Assembly (NCBI GenBank): GCA_020351875.1
Contig: CP070671.1
Span: forward strand, 1,580,887 to 1,644,886
From: Chromatiales bacterium
GTDB taxonomy: Bacteria; Pseudomonadota; Gammaproteobacteria; Steroidobacterales; GCA-2729495
DNA length: 64,000 nucleotides
Direction of reading: 5' to 3'
Positions 8,860 to 18,772 of the stretch are shown in pieces; positions within the stretch are counted from its first letter, which is position 1, and the number at the start of each line of letters is the position of its first letter. The position numbers and the translations under genes were made by a program. The notes beneath the pieces were generated by a model. It was not told where the DNA came from. It saw only the letters and a list, made by a program, of their open reading frames with translations, and searched no databases.

Positions 8860-9734
8860 GTCGTGCCACGCAACCCGTGCCGCAGCTGAAACGCGTGACC
8901 GACGTCGCGCCGCTGCGCCGCCTGGTTCGCGAGTGGCGAACCGACGGTGCGAAGATCGCGCTGGTACCCACGATGGGCAACCTGCACGAAGGCCACCTGA
9001 GCCTGGTCCGCCAGGCCCGCGAGCATGCGACGCGGGTGGTGGTGTCGGTGTTCGTGAACCCGTCGCAGTTCGGGCCGGGCGAAGATCTCGAGGCCTATCC
9101 GCGCACGCCGGAGCAGGACCGGGCAGCCCTGGAGACCGTCGGCACTGACGCGTTGTTTCTGCCCTCGGCGGACACGATCTATCCTTTCGGTGTCGACGAG
9201 ATGACCCGAGTCTCGGTCCCGGGGTTATCGGCGGTGCTGTGTGGCGCGTCGCGGCCCGGGCACTTTGACGGGGTCACGACGGTGGTGTGTCGGTTGTTCA
9301 ACATCGTGCAGCCGGACATCGCGGTATTTGGCCAGAAGGATTACCAGCAGCTGCTGATCGTGCGGCGCATGGTCGCGGACCTGCACCTGCCGGTGCGCGT
9401 GCTGTCGGCGCCTGTTCAGCGGGAGCCCGACGGCCTGGCCATGAGTTCACGCAATCGCTATCTCGACGCCGCGAGCCGGGCCCAGGCGCCGGGGCTGCAC
9501 GCGGCGCTGCAGGAAACGGCGGACGCGCTGCGCGCCGGGCGTCGCGACTTCGCCGCACTGGAAGCCGAAGGTGCGGCGCGGCTGATGGCCGCCGGCATGC
9601 GCACGGACTATTTCGCCGTGCGCCGCGCCACCGATCTCGGCTTGCCCGATGCGGCTACCGGGCCACTTGCCGTGCTGGCCGCGGCGTACTGCGGACCGGC
9701 GAGACTCATCGACAACGTGCGGGTGGATGTTTAA
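8856..9734 (+). CDS. panC: Pantothenate synthetase
   Basis: Joins pantoate and beta-alanine using ATP. The 292-residue protein has ALVPTMGNLHEGHLSLV (ATP site, HIGH-like) near residues 40-57, FVNPSQFGPGED, the FGQKDYQQLLIVRRMV segment and the KMSKS-like SSRNRYL. The chosen GTG at 8856 overlaps the panB stop by three bases; the frame continues upstream inside panB but has no better start. panD, often third in this operon, is not here: the next gene, queG, is on the opposite strand. Confidence 0.95.
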   Translation: MSRATQPVPQLKRVTDVAPLRRLVREWRTDGAKIALVPTMGNLHEGHLSLVRQAREHATRVVVSVFVNPSQFGPGEDLEAYPRTPEQDRAALETVGTDALFLPSADTIYPFGVDEMTRVSVPGLSAVLCGASRPGHFDGVTTVVCRLFNIVQPDIAVFGQKDYQQLLIVRRMVADLHLPVRVLSAPVQREPDGLAMSSRNRYLDAASRAQAPGLHAALQETADALRAGRRDFAALEAEGAARLMAAGMRTDYFAVRRATDLGLPDAATGPLAVLAAAYCGPARLIDNVRVDV

Positions 9735-9782
9735 CCCACCACGGTTGCCAGAACCTTAGCGCGACAGGGACCGCGGTGGTCC

Positions 9783-10847
9783 TTAGCCCGCCTGGCGCGC
9801 CTGCGCCCATTGCACATGTTCGCGCACCAGTTCGGATTCGTCTGTCGCGCGTCGGGCCAGCGCGTCGCGAACGGCGGGGGAGGCCGGCGCGTTGCCCAGC
9901 GCCACCGCAATGTTGCGTAACCAGCCCGTATAGCCCGGTCGGCGCAACGCGCTGCCCCGGGTGCGTTCGCGCCAGGTGCTCTCATCCCAGTTGAACAGCG
10001 CAACGAGGTCCGGCGAATCGAGGCCGTGCCGGGGCATGAAGTCGGGTTCCCGGGTCGGGCGGGCAAATTTGTTCCACGGGCAAAAGAGCTGGCAGTCGTC
10101 ACACCCGAACACGCGGTTGCCGATGGCCGGACGCAGTTCGACCGGGATCGTGCCGCGCTGTTCGATGGTCAGGTAGGAAATGCAGCGACGGGCGTCCAGT
10201 TGATAAGGCGCCACGATGGCGTTGGTCGGGCACACGTCGATGCACGCAGTGCAAGTGCCACAGTGGTCCGTAGCCGGGCCGTCGGCGGGCAGGGGCAGAT
10301 CCGTGAGGATCGTGCCGAGCAGGAACCATGAGCCGGCGTCGCGGTTGATCAGGTTCGTGTGTTTGCCCTGCCAGCCCAGCCCGGCCAGCGCGGCGAGTGG
10401 TTTCTCCATGACCGGCCCGCTGTCGACAAACACGCGATAGCCAAAAGGGCCGAAGGCAGCCGTGATGCGATCGGCCAGTTGCTGCAGCCGGCGGCGCAGT
10501 AACTTGTGGTAGTCGCGTCCGAGGCTGTAGCGTGCCAGGTAGCCCAGGCGGGCATCATTCAGTAAGTCTGCCGGCGGCCGTGACTCCGGCGGCAGATAAT
10601 CCATGCGCGCGACGATGACCCGCACGGTCCCCGGAACCAACTCGCCTGGCCGCGTTCGGCGCTGTCCGTGCCTGGCCATGTAATCCATGTCACCGTGATA
10701 ACCGGCCGCGAGCCATGCCTGCAGATCCGCTTCCGCGTTGCCAACGTCGGCTGGCGCGATGCCCACCTGCTGAAAACCCAGCGCCTGTCCCCAGGCTTTG
10801 ACCTGGTTGGCCATGGCTGCCAGCGCCGACGGTGAATGCGTGGTCAA
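9783..10847 (-). CDS. queG: Epoxyqueuosine reductase
   Basis: Cobalamin- and [4Fe-4S]-dependent enzyme that reduces epoxyqueuosine to queuosine in the wobble position of GUN tRNAs. Two ferredoxin-like clusters are visible as CGTCTACIDVCPTNAI and CDDCQLFCPWN, with the family's RYSLGRDYHKLLR and VFVDSGPVMEKPLA segments before them. I chose the TTG at 10847, which has GGAG five bases upstream; the ATG at 10814 would remove 11 residues. It is divergent from nnr, as in E. coli. Confidence 0.94.
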   Translation of the reverse strand: MTTHSPSALAAMANQVKAWGQALGFQQVGIAPADVGNAEADLQAWLAAGYHGDMDYMARHGQRRTRPGELVPGTVRVIVARMDYLPPESRPPADLLNDARLGYLARYSLGRDYHKLLRRRLQQLADRITAAFGPFGYRVFVDSGPVMEKPLAALAGLGWQGKHTNLINRDAGSWFLLGTILTDLPLPADGPATDHCGTCTACIDVCPTNAIVAPYQLDARRCISYLTIEQRGTIPVELRPAIGNRVFGCDDCQLFCPWNKFARPTREPDFMPRHGLDSPDLVALFNWDESTWRERTRGSALRRPGYTGWLRNIAVALGNAPASPAVRDALARRATDESELVREHVQWAQARQAG

Positions 10848-10890
10848 GACGTCTCCGCTGCGCCGTCGGGAGTGCGCGGCGCCCGGCAAG

Positions 10891-10896
10891 TATAAT
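10891..10896 (+). promoter_or_regulatory. Perfect -10 hexamer just before nnr
   Basis: TATAAT lies seven bases before the nnr ATG, in a local AT-rich patch in the queG-nnr gap. No clear -35 hexamer is seen at 16-18 bases. Transcription from it would begin at or next to the ATG, giving a leaderless mRNA; no Shine-Dalgarno sequence precedes the ATG, which fits. Confidence 0.45.
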
Positions 10897-10903
10897 TTTT
10901 GCC

Positions 10904-12385
10904 ATGCATACCGTCGCCAGCAGCGTTTTTACTCCCGAGGTGGTGCGCGAGCTCGATCGGCGCGCCATTGAGGATCGCGGCATTCCCGGCTACACGCTGA
11001 TGTGCCGCGCCGGTCGGGCGGCCTTCGATGCCACGCGTGACAGGTATCCGGCCGCGGCGAAATGGGTCGTGGTCTGCGGCGCCGGTAACAATGCGGGCGA
11101 CGGTTACGTCATCGCCCGCCTGGCGCGTGCCGCGGGCCTGCAAGTGCAGGTCATCGCGGTCAGTGATCCGGATGGCCTCGGTGGCGATGCGGCTCGCGCC
11201 TGGCACGACTTTCGCGATGCAGGCGGTACCGCGGCCGGGCTTGCCGACTTGGACTGCGGTGAGGCTGAGTTGCTGGTCGATGCATTGCTTGGCACCGGTC
11301 TGGATCGCCTGGTCGGCGGGAGCTATCGCGATGCGGTGGAGCAGATCAACGCGGCTGCGGCCCCGGTGCTGGCGGTAGACATCCCCAGCGGTCTGAACGG
11401 CACCACCGGCGAGATCATGGGGGTGGCGATCCAGGCCGACCTGACCGTCACCTTCGTGGGCCGCAAGCAGGGTTTGTACCTGGGCGCCGGGCCGGCGCTC
11501 TGTGGTGAAGTGCGGTTCGCGGATCTCGACGTGCCGGGCGACATGGCGGCCGGCATCGAACCCGCGCTGCGTCTGTTCGATGAACACCAGCTGGCGGAAC
11601 TGCTGCCGCAACGACACGCCAGCGCGCACAAGGGCGACTTTGGTCACGTACTCATCGTCGGTGGAAATCGCGGTATGAGCGGCGCGGTGCGCCTCGCCGG
11701 GGAAGCAGCGCTGCGCGCGGGTGCGGGGCTGGTCAGCGTGGCCACGCGGGCGGAGACGGCCGGCGCGGTGGTGGCCGGCAGGCCGGAACTGATGTGCCGG
11801 CCGGTCGACAGCGCAGACGATCTCGAGCCGTTGCTGGAGCGCGCGACGCACATCGCGGTGGGGCCGGGGCTGGGCCAGGATGCGTGGGCCAGGCAGTTGT
11901 TCGCCCGGGTGCTCGCGGCCGAGCGACCCCTGGTGCTTGATGCCGACGCGCTGAACCTGCTCGCCGCGGACCCGCACAAGCGCGACGATTGGGTGCTCAC
12001 ACCCCACCCGGGCGAGGCGGGCCGGCTGCTCGGTGGCAGCACGGCAGCGGTGCAGGCGAACCGGCTGGACGCATTGGCGCAGCTGACTACGCGCTATGGC
12101 GGCATCGCGGTACTAAAGGGCCGCGGCACGCTGGTGGGCGAGCACGGGCAGATTCCGTTCCTGATCGATCGCGGCAACCCTGGCATGGCCACGGCGGGAA
12201 TGGGTGATGTGCTGACCGGCACCTTGGCCGGGTTGCTCGCCCAGGTCCCGGCGAGCCCGCTGGCCGCGACCGCCGCTGCCGCCTGGGTGCATGCCGTTGC
12301 CGGGGACCGGGCTGCCGCCGCCGGCGAGCGCGGCCTGCTGGCCGGCGACGTACTCAACGAACTGCGCGCGTGCCTGAATCCCTGA
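10904..12385 (+). CDS. nnr: Bifunctional NAD(P)H-hydrate epimerase / ADP-dependent NAD(P)H-hydrate dehydratase
   Basis: Repairs hydrated NAD(P)H. The 493-residue protein joins an N-terminal YjeF epimerase domain (about 1-215; CGAGNNAGDGYVIARL and VDIPSGLNGTTGE) to a C-terminal ribokinase-like dehydratase domain (about 225-490; HKGDFGHVLIVGGNRGMSGA, LTPHPGEAGRLLG, and the GNPGMATAGMGDVLTG motif). The ATG at 10904 gives the expected short lead before the first helix. The last 16 bases overlap tsaE. Gene order from here to purA matches E. coli. Confidence 0.96.
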   Translation: MHTVASSVFTPEVVRELDRRAIEDRGIPGYTLMCRAGRAAFDATRDRYPAAAKWVVVCGAGNNAGDGYVIARLARAAGLQVQVIAVSDPDGLGGDAARAWHDFRDAGGTAAGLADLDCGEAELLVDALLGTGLDRLVGGSYRDAVEQINAAAAPVLAVDIPSGLNGTTGEIMGVAIQADLTVTFVGRKQGLYLGAGPALCGEVRFADLDVPGDMAAGIEPALRLFDEHQLAELLPQRHASAHKGDFGHVLIVGGNRGMSGAVRLAGEAALRAGAGLVSVATRAETAGAVVAGRPELMCRPVDSADDLEPLLERATHIAVGPGLGQDAWARQLFARVLAAERPLVLDADALNLLAADPHKRDDWVLTPHPGEAGRLLGGSTAAVQANRLDALAQLTTRYGGIAVLKGRGTLVGEHGQIPFLIDRGNPGMATAGMGDVLTGTLAGLLAQVPASPLAATAAAAWVHAVAGDRAAAAGERGLLAGDVLNELRACLNP

Positions 12386-12849
12386 CCCTGCTGTTGCCGG
12401 ATGCGGCGGCGACGGCAGACCTGGGTCGCCGCGTTGCGGCGGGCGCCAGCCCGCCGCCGCCCGACGGATTTACCGTCTGGCTCCAGGGGGAACTCGGGGC
12501 CGGCAAGACCACGCTGGTCCGGGCGTTGCTGCAGGCGCTCGGCCATGCCGGGCGCGTGCCCAGCCCCACTTATACGCTGGTGGAGCCCTACGAATTGCCG
12601 GCCGGACCCGCGCATCATGTCGATCTGTACCGGTTGCAGGATCCGGCAGAAGCGGAGTACCTGGGCCTGGCCGAGCTGCCCGCCGCGGGCGGCTGGCTGC
12701 TGGTGGAGTGGCCGGAGCGGGGTGCCGGGTTCCTGCCCGGGCCGGATCTGCGGGTTAAGCTGGCGGTGGCCGGGTCCGGGCGCGAAGCGCAGCTGGAGGC
12801 CGGCAGCGCCGCCGGGGCGGCCGCCCTGCGGTGCATCGCCAAAGCGTGA
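12370..12849 (+). CDS. tsaE: tRNA threonylcarbamoyladenosine biosynthesis ATPase TsaE
   Basis: ATPase of the TsaBDE complex that makes the t6A base on ANN-decoding tRNAs. The 159-residue protein has a Walker A motif GELGAGKTT at about residues 40-48, followed by SPTYTLVEPYE and the HVDLYRLQDPAEAEYLGL segment that is diagnostic for TsaE. It starts with GTG at 12370, inside the end of nnr, suggesting coupling. The C-terminal 25 residues are Gly/Ala-rich. Confidence 0.94.
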   Translation: MPESLTLLLPDAAATADLGRRVAAGASPPPPDGFTVWLQGELGAGKTTLVRALLQALGHAGRVPSPTYTLVEPYELPAGPAHHVDLYRLQDPAEAEYLGLAELPAAGGWLLVEWPERGAGFLPGPDLRVKLAVAGSGREAQLEAGSAAGAAALRCIAKA

Positions 12850-12860
12850 TGTAATTCCGC

Positions 12861-12888
12861 TTGTAGAAAGCAATGCTATCCATATAAT
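12861..12888 (+). promoter_or_regulatory. Candidate promoter for amiB-mutL-miaA-hfq
   Basis: TTGTAG (12861-12866) and a perfect TATAAT (12883-12888) are separated by 16 bases in an AT-rich patch between tsaE and amiB. This is the first clear gap in the cluster after nnr. Confidence 0.5.
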
Positions 12889-12910
12889 TTACATAACAAA
12901 ACGCGTATTC

Positions 12911-12930
12911 GGTTCTGGTTTGGGAGAACC
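12911..12930 (+). other. Leader hairpin upstream of amiB
   Basis: GGTTCT (12911-12916) and AGAACC (12925-12930) form a perfect 6-bp inverted repeat with an 8-base loop, 25 bases before the amiB ATG and downstream of the candidate promoter. It could be an operator or an mRNA hairpin; no function is assigned. Confidence 0.35.
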
Positions 12931-12955
12931 GTAAAGCGTGACTGGAGTTGGGGAA

Positions 12956-14281
12956 ATGCTGCGGCTGAGCGGGCTTTTGCTGGCGGTGCTTTGGTGTGCG
13001 ACGGCACTGGGCGAAGCCGTGCGCGTCCAGGACGTGCGCATCGCCGAGCGCGACGGCGCGACCCGGGTGGCGCTGGACCTCAGCGGGCCAGCGACCCACA
13101 AGCTGTTCACGCTCCGTAACCCGGACCGGGTGGTCATTGACATCAAGCCCGCCAGATTCGCCCCCGGCGCGTTGCCGTTGCCGGCCGGTGCGGGCGACGT
13201 ACGCCGCCTGCGCGGCGCCAATCGCGAAGACGGCTCGCTGCGGCTGGTCCTGGACATGCAGCGCGTCGTGCCGGTGCGCAGTTTCGATCTCGCCGCGAAT
13301 GCCGCCCATGGCAATCGGCTCGTCATCGACCTGGGCGTTGCGGCCGCGCGGCCCAGCCAGCCGGTCAAGACCGCGCCGCGCCCGCCGGCGGTGGCCCGTG
13401 ACCTCGTGATCGCGGTGGATGCCGGACACGGGGGCAAGGATCCCGGTGCCCGGGGGAGCCGCGGCACGCGCGAGAAAGATGTGACCCTCAGCATCAGCCA
13501 GCGCCTGGCCGGCGCCATTAACGCCGAACCCGGCATGCGCGCCGTGGTGACACGCGACAGCGACCGCTTCGTGCCGCTGCGGGCCCGCATGGAACTGGCC
13601 CGCGGCCAGAAGTCGGACCTGTTCCTGTCGATTCACGCCGACGCGTTCCGTGACCGCCGGGTGCGCGGTGCCACCGTCTACACGCTGTCCGAGAAGGGCG
13701 CCTCGGATGAGGCATCCCGGCGCCTGGCCGCGCGCGAAAACGCGGCGGTCACAATCGGCAACGTGCACCTGGAAGACAAGGACCCGCTGCTCGCGGGCGT
13801 GCTGATGGACCTGTCCCAGAACGCGTCGGTCAGTTCCAGCATGGACATCGGCGAGGAAATCCTGCAGGAGCTCGGCAAATTCGCGCGGGTGCGCAAGCGC
13901 CACGTCCAGCGCGCGCCGTTCCTGGTACTGAAGTCGCCCGACGTGCCGTCACTGCTGATCGAGACGGCCTTTATCTCGAACCCGGACGACGAGTCGAACC
14001 TGCGCCGTTCCGCTTACCAGGAGCGGCTGGTCGCCGCCATCCTCGACGGCATGCGGGATTATTTCTACCAGAATCCGCCGCCCGGCACCCGGGTCGCCCA
14101 GCTGGCGCAGAATCCCCGGCCGCGCGAGCGCCAGTACGTGATTCGCCGGGGCGATACGCTCAGTGAGATCGCGGATCGTTACAACGTCAGCATCAGGCGC
14201 ATCCGCAGTCACAACAGCCTGCGCAACGACCGCATTCGCGTGGGCCAGGTGCTGCGTATCCCGATTCCGCGGGACATCTGA
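12956..14281 (+). CDS. amiB: N-acetylmuramoyl-L-alanine amidase, AmiB-like
   Basis: Periplasmic zinc amidase that cleaves septal peptidoglycan for daughter-cell separation. After a signal peptide (MLRLSGLLLAVLWCATALGEA) come an AMIN domain (about 25-125) that targets the septum, an Amidase_3 catalytic domain (about 145-375; AVDAGHGGKDPGARG with the zinc His, FLSIHADAF, and LIETAFISNP with the catalytic Glu), and a C-terminal LysM (about 393-437; YVIRRGDTLSEIADRYNVS). The SSSMDIGEEILQEL stretch lies where the autoinhibitory helix sits in EnvC/NlpD-activated amidases. I chose the ATG at 12956, with GGAG eight bases upstream, over a GTG at 12938. Confidence 0.94.
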   Translation: MLRLSGLLLAVLWCATALGEAVRVQDVRIAERDGATRVALDLSGPATHKLFTLRNPDRVVIDIKPARFAPGALPLPAGAGDVRRLRGANREDGSLRLVLDMQRVVPVRSFDLAANAAHGNRLVIDLGVAAARPSQPVKTAPRPPAVARDLVIAVDAGHGGKDPGARGSRGTREKDVTLSISQRLAGAINAEPGMRAVVTRDSDRFVPLRARMELARGQKSDLFLSIHADAFRDRRVRGATVYTLSEKGASDEASRRLAARENAAVTIGNVHLEDKDPLLAGVLMDLSQNASVSSSMDIGEEILQELGKFARVRKRHVQRAPFLVLKSPDVPSLLIETAFISNPDDESNLRRSAYQERLVAAILDGMRDYFYQNPPPGTRVAQLAQNPRPRERQYVIRRGDTLSEIADRYNVSIRRIRSHNSLRNDRIRVGQVLRIPIPRDI

Positions 14282-14322
14282 CACGGATTCAAATTTGCCG
14301 GGGGTTCTGAAACAATCCCGGC

Positions 14323-16068
14323 ATGGCCATCCGCCAGCTCCCCACCCAGCTGATCAACCAGATCGCCGCCGGCGAAGTCGTCGAGCGGCCGGCCGCCATG
14401 CTGAAAGAGCTGCTCGAGAACAGCCTGGACGCGGGGGCGCGCCGTGTCGAGGTGGAACTCGAGCAGGCCGGCGTGCGCCTGTGCCGGGTGCGCGACGACG
14501 GCGTCGGCATTCCCCGCGAGGAGGTGCCGCTGGCACTGGCCCGGCACGCGACCAGCAAGATCGCCAGCCTCGACGACCTGACTTGCGTCGCCTCGCTCGG
14601 CTTTCGCGGCGAAGCGCTGCCCAGCATCGCCTCGGTCGCCAGCCTGCGCCTGGTCTCCCGGCATGTCGACGCGGATACCGCCTTCGCCGTGGAGTCGGGT
14701 TACGGCGAACAGGGTGAATTGCGCCCGGCGCCCCATCCGGGCGGCACCACGGTGGAGGTGCGCGATTTGTTTGCCCGCACGCCGGCGCGACGGCGGTTCC
14801 TGAAAACCGAGCGCACCGAGTTCATGCACGCGCAGCGGGTGGTCGAGCGCCTGGCGCTGAGCCGTTTCGGCACCGCCGTCCGGCTGATTCACAACGGCCG
14901 GCCCGTGTTGGATTTGCCCGCGGCGAGCAGTCGCGACGAGCAGGAGGCCCGGCTGGCAAAACTCTGCGGCCAAGCATTCGTCGACAATGCACTGTACGTG
15001 GAGCGCGACGCAGAGGGCATGAGCCTGCGGGGCTGGATTGCCCGGCCGACGTATTCGCGCAGCCAGCCCGACCTGCAGCACGTGGTGTTGAACGGGCGCG
15101 TGATCCGCGACCGCAGCCTGAGTCACGCGATTCGCTCGGCTTACGCCGACGTGCTCTATCACGGCCGGCACCCGGCCTGTGTGCTCTACCTGGAGATGGA
15201 TCCGGCCGAGGTTGACGTGAATGTGCACCCGTCGAAACAGGAAGTTCGATTCCGCGACGGTCGCCGCGTCCATGACTTCGTTCGCCGCACGCTGGAGGCC
15301 GCGCTGGCGGATACCCGGCCCGGGGCCGCCGTGTCCGAACCCGTCCCGGCGCCGGCGGCATTCCCGGGGGCCGGGCAGCGCGGGTTGCGGTTGTCGCCGG
15401 CCACGGTGCGCGAGGCGGCGCCGGTTTATGCGGCCCTGGCCGCCGATGCAGGAGTCGATACGGCGACGGAGGACGCCGCGCAACTGCCGTTGGGGCACGC
15501 GCTTGCGCACCTGCACGGGGCCTTCATCCTGGCGCAGAATCGCGACGGGCTCGTGATCGTCGACGCCCATGCCGCGCACGAGCGCATTACCTACGAGCGC
15601 CTGAAACAGGCCTGGTCGGCGTCTGGCATCCAGTCCCAGCCGCTGCTCGTCCCGCACAGCTTCCAGGTGTCGGCCGCCGAAGCCGATCTGGCGGAGACTC
15701 ACGCGGCGCTGCTGGGCGCACTGGGCCTGGAGGTCGATCGGGTGGGGCGGGAACAGCTGACCATTCGTGCGGTGCCGGTGCTGCTGGCAGCCGGTGACCC
15801 GGAGTCGCTGGTGCGCGACGTGCTGGCAGACCTGCAGGCCGGTGGTGCTGATGTGGCGAGGGTGCGCCGGAAAATGGATGACGTGCTCGCGTCCATGGCC
15901 TGTCACGGTTCGGTGCGCGCGAACCGCCGCCTCACCAGCGCAGAGATGAATGCGTTGTTGCGGGACATGGAGGCCACCGAACGCAGCGATCAGTGCAATC
16001 ACGGCCGGCCCACCTGGACCCTGCTCAGCCTCGCGGAACTGGATCGCCTGTTTGCCCGGGGCCGCTAG
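14323..16068 (+). CDS. mutL: DNA mismatch repair protein MutL, endonuclease type
   Basis: Couples mismatch recognition by MutS to strand incision. The 581-residue protein has the GHKL ATPase motifs (ENSLDAG, DDGVGI, HATSKI, GFRGEAL) in the first 110 residues and a C-terminal dimerisation domain from about 390. That domain carries [12 protein letters not shown], matching the DxHA-x2-E-x4-E metal motif of MutL endonucleases with Ala in place of the usual Gln or Met, together with [10 protein letters not shown] and CNHGRPT. This points to a MutL that nicks DNA itself, unlike the E. coli protein that needs MutH. miaA follows after five bases. Confidence 0.96.
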   Translation: MAIRQLPTQLINQIAAGEVVERPAAMLKELLENSLDAGARRVEVELEQAGVRLCRVRDDGVGIPREEVPLALARHATSKIASLDDLTCVASLGFRGEALPSIASVASLRLVSRHVDADTAFAVESGYGEQGELRPAPHPGGTTVEVRDLFARTPARRRFLKTERTEFMHAQRVVERLALSRFGTAVRLIHNGRPVLDLPAASSRDEQEARLAKLCGQAFVDNALYVERDAEGMSLRGWIARPTYSRSQPDLQHVVLNGRVIRDRSLSHAIRSAYADVLYHGRHPACVLYLEMDPAEVDVNVHPSKQEVRFRDGRRVHDFVRRTLEAALADTRPGAAVSEPVPAPAAFPGAGQRGLRLSPATVREAAPVYAALAADAGVDTATEDAAQLPLGHALAHLHGAFILAQNRDGLVIVDAHAAHERITYERLKQAWSASGIQSQPLLVPHSFQVSAAEADLAETHAALLGALGLEVDRVGREQLTIRAVPVLLAAGDPESLVRDVLADLQAGGADVARVRRKMDDVLASMACHGSVRANRRLTSAEMNALLRDMEATERSDQCNHGRPTWTLLSLAELDRLFARGR

Positions 16069-16073
16069 CGCCC

Positions 16074-17033
<960 letters not shown>

Positions 17034-17139
17034 AATCTCGGGGAAACCGGCGCGCCACGGGGGATGGCGGCGTGAGGCGTGGCGGTTTTCATTCAATAAC
17101 AAGAACACTGAAATAACAATAACGCCTCAGGAGTCGACA

Positions 17140-17379
17140 ATGTCCAAGGGTCAAGTCTTGCAGGATCCCTTCCTGAATATCCTGCGCAAGGAGAAGGTTC
17201 CGGTCTCCATTTACCTGGTAAACGGGATCAAGCTTCAGGGCACCGTCGATTCCTTCGATCAGTTCGTCGTGGTTCTGAAAAACAGCGTGAATCAGATGGT
17301 TTACAAGCACGCGATTTCTACGGTCGTACCGGCGAAGAACGTCAGAGTGCCCGGCGCGGAAGAGCACGGCGACGGGTAA
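17140..17379 (+). CDS. hfq: RNA chaperone Hfq
   Basis: Hexameric Sm-like protein that pairs small RNAs with mRNAs. The 79-residue protein begins [20 protein letters not shown] and keeps the Sm1 ([13 protein letters not shown]) and Sm2 ([10 protein letters not shown]) motifs. The tail after residue 68 is only about 10 residues, far shorter than in E. coli. AGGAG lies about seven bases before the ATG at 17140. It is preceded by miaA and followed by hflX. Confidence 0.98.
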   Translation: MSKGQVLQDPFLNILRKEKVPVSIYLVNGIKLQGTVDSFDQFVVVLKNSVNQMVYKHAISTVVPAKNVRVPGAEEHGDG

Positions 17380-17385
17380 CGGCTT

Positions 17386-17438
17386 GCCAGGCCTGTCAAT
17401 TCGCTGCGCGCAGGGACGGCGCCCGCGGCAGGTCTGGC
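17386..17438 (+). other. Long-range hairpin in the hfq-hflX gap
   Basis: GCCAGGCCTG (17386-17395) pairs with CAGGTCTGGC (17429-17438), ten positions with one G-T pair, enclosing 33 bases that hold a second palindrome, CTGCGCGCAG. There is no T-run after it, so it looks more like an mRNA processing or stability element than an intrinsic terminator. Confidence 0.3.
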
Positions 17439-17450
17439 CAGGGGCCCGCT

Positions 17451-18755
17451 ATGTTTGAACGGCCCCGGCGCGGGGAACTCGCGATCCTGCTGCACGTGGG
17501 CTTAGGCGAGGCGCCCGATGCAGATCAGCAACAGGAATTCCGGGCACTGGCAGATGCGGCCGAGGCCGAGATCGCGGGCGAGCTGTCGGCGCGACTGCGC
17601 GAAGTCAATCCACGCACCCTGATCGGTACCGGCAAGCTCGCCGAACTGGCCGCGCTGGCAGAACAGACCGGCGCGAGCCTGCTGCTGGTGGACCACCCAC
17701 TGACGCCCGGCCAGGAACGCAACCTCGAGCGCGAGTTGAAGCTGCGGGTGGTGAACCGGACCGGCCTGATCCTGGACATCTTTGCGCTGCGTGCCCGCAC
17801 ATTCGAGGGCAAGCTGCAGGTGGAACTGGCCCAGCTGCGGCACCTGTCCACCCGCCTGGTGCGGGGCTGGACCCACCTGGAGCGCCAGAAAGGCGGTATC
17901 GGGCTGCGGGGTCCGGGTGAGACCCAGCTGGAGACAGACCGGCGCCTGCTGGCCAGGCGCATCAAGCAGCTGCAGGCCCGGCTGGAGCGGCTGGGTAAGC
18001 GCCGCGCGCTGAGCGCCCAGCGCCGCCGCAAGCGGGACCTGGCGACGGTATCGCTGGTGGGTTACACGAATGCCGGGAAGTCGACGCTGTTCAACCGCCT
18101 GACCGAGGCCGGTGTGGTGGCCGCCGACCAGCTATTTGCGACCCTGGATCCGACCCTGCGCCGCATCGAGCTGCCGGACGGCACGCCGTGTGTGCTGGCA
18201 GATACCGTGGGCTTTATCCGCGACCTGCCGCACGAGCTGGTGGCCGCCTTCCACTCCACCCTGGAGGAGAGCCGGGGCGCCCGGCTGCTGCTGCACGTGG
18301 TGGACTGCACGGACGAGGAGGTCGAGCAGCGCATCGCCGATGTCGACGTCGTGCTGCGGCAGATCGGGGCTGACCATCTGCCCGTGGTCCAGGTCTTCAA
18401 CAAGATTGATATACTTGGCGCCGGGCCACGGGTAGACCGGGCCGAGACCGGCATGCCGAGCAGGGTCTGGGTTTCGGCAACTACCGGTGACGGAATCGAA
18501 TCCCTGCTCGGGGTTATCAGCGAATATCTCCACCAGGAGCTTGTGAGAGGCACTGTGCGCCTGGGTGTTACCCAGGCTCGCCTGCGATCGCTGCTGTATG
18601 ACGCCGGGCAGGTGCTGAACGAGCAAGAACTCAAAGACGGCGGCTGGGAGCTGGACGTAGAACTGGACCGCCAGGGCTATGAACAGCTGCGGCGGCGCGA
18701 GGACCTGAAGCTCATCGTCCCCGATGACGATGCGCGCCGGGCAGTCCTTAACTGA
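17451..18755 (+). CDS. hflX: GTPase HflX
   Basis: Ribosome-binding GTPase that splits stalled 70S ribosomes. The 434-residue protein has the N-terminal HflX domain (GRTGLILD-type NRTGLILDIFALRA and the GPGETQLETDRR loop near residue 155-170), then a coiled linker and a G domain from about 200: GYTNAGKST (G1), DTVGFIRDLPHELV (G3) and NKID (G4). It belongs to the hfq-hflX-hflK-hflC block. Confidence 0.96.
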   Translation: MFERPRRGELAILLHVGLGEAPDADQQQEFRALADAAEAEIAGELSARLREVNPRTLIGTGKLAELAALAEQTGASLLLVDHPLTPGQERNLERELKLRVVNRTGLILDIFALRARTFEGKLQVELAQLRHLSTRLVRGWTHLERQKGGIGLRGPGETQLETDRRLLARRIKQLQARLERLGKRRALSAQRRRKRDLATVSLVGYTNAGKSTLFNRLTEAGVVAADQLFATLDPTLRRIELPDGTPCVLADTVGFIRDLPHELVAAFHSTLEESRGARLLLHVVDCTDEEVEQRIADVDVVLRQIGADHLPVVQVFNKIDILGAGPRVDRAETGMPSRVWVSATTGDGIESLLGVISEYLHQELVRGTVRLGVTQARLRSLLYDAGQVLNEQELKDGGWELDVELDRQGYEQLRRREDLKLIVPDDDARRAVLN

Positions 18756-18772
18756 TATTCAAGATTAACGAG

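Noticed and set aside
10632-10650. GGTCCCCGGAACCAACTC in queG as a third copy of the repeat arm
   Set aside because: Only GGTCCCCGGAA matches; it lies in coding sequence conserved as protein, so chance is the better explanation.
14209-16002. A 597-codon minus-strand frame opposite mutL
   Set aside because: His/Arg/Gln-rich composition without domains; mutL on the plus strand explains the region fully.
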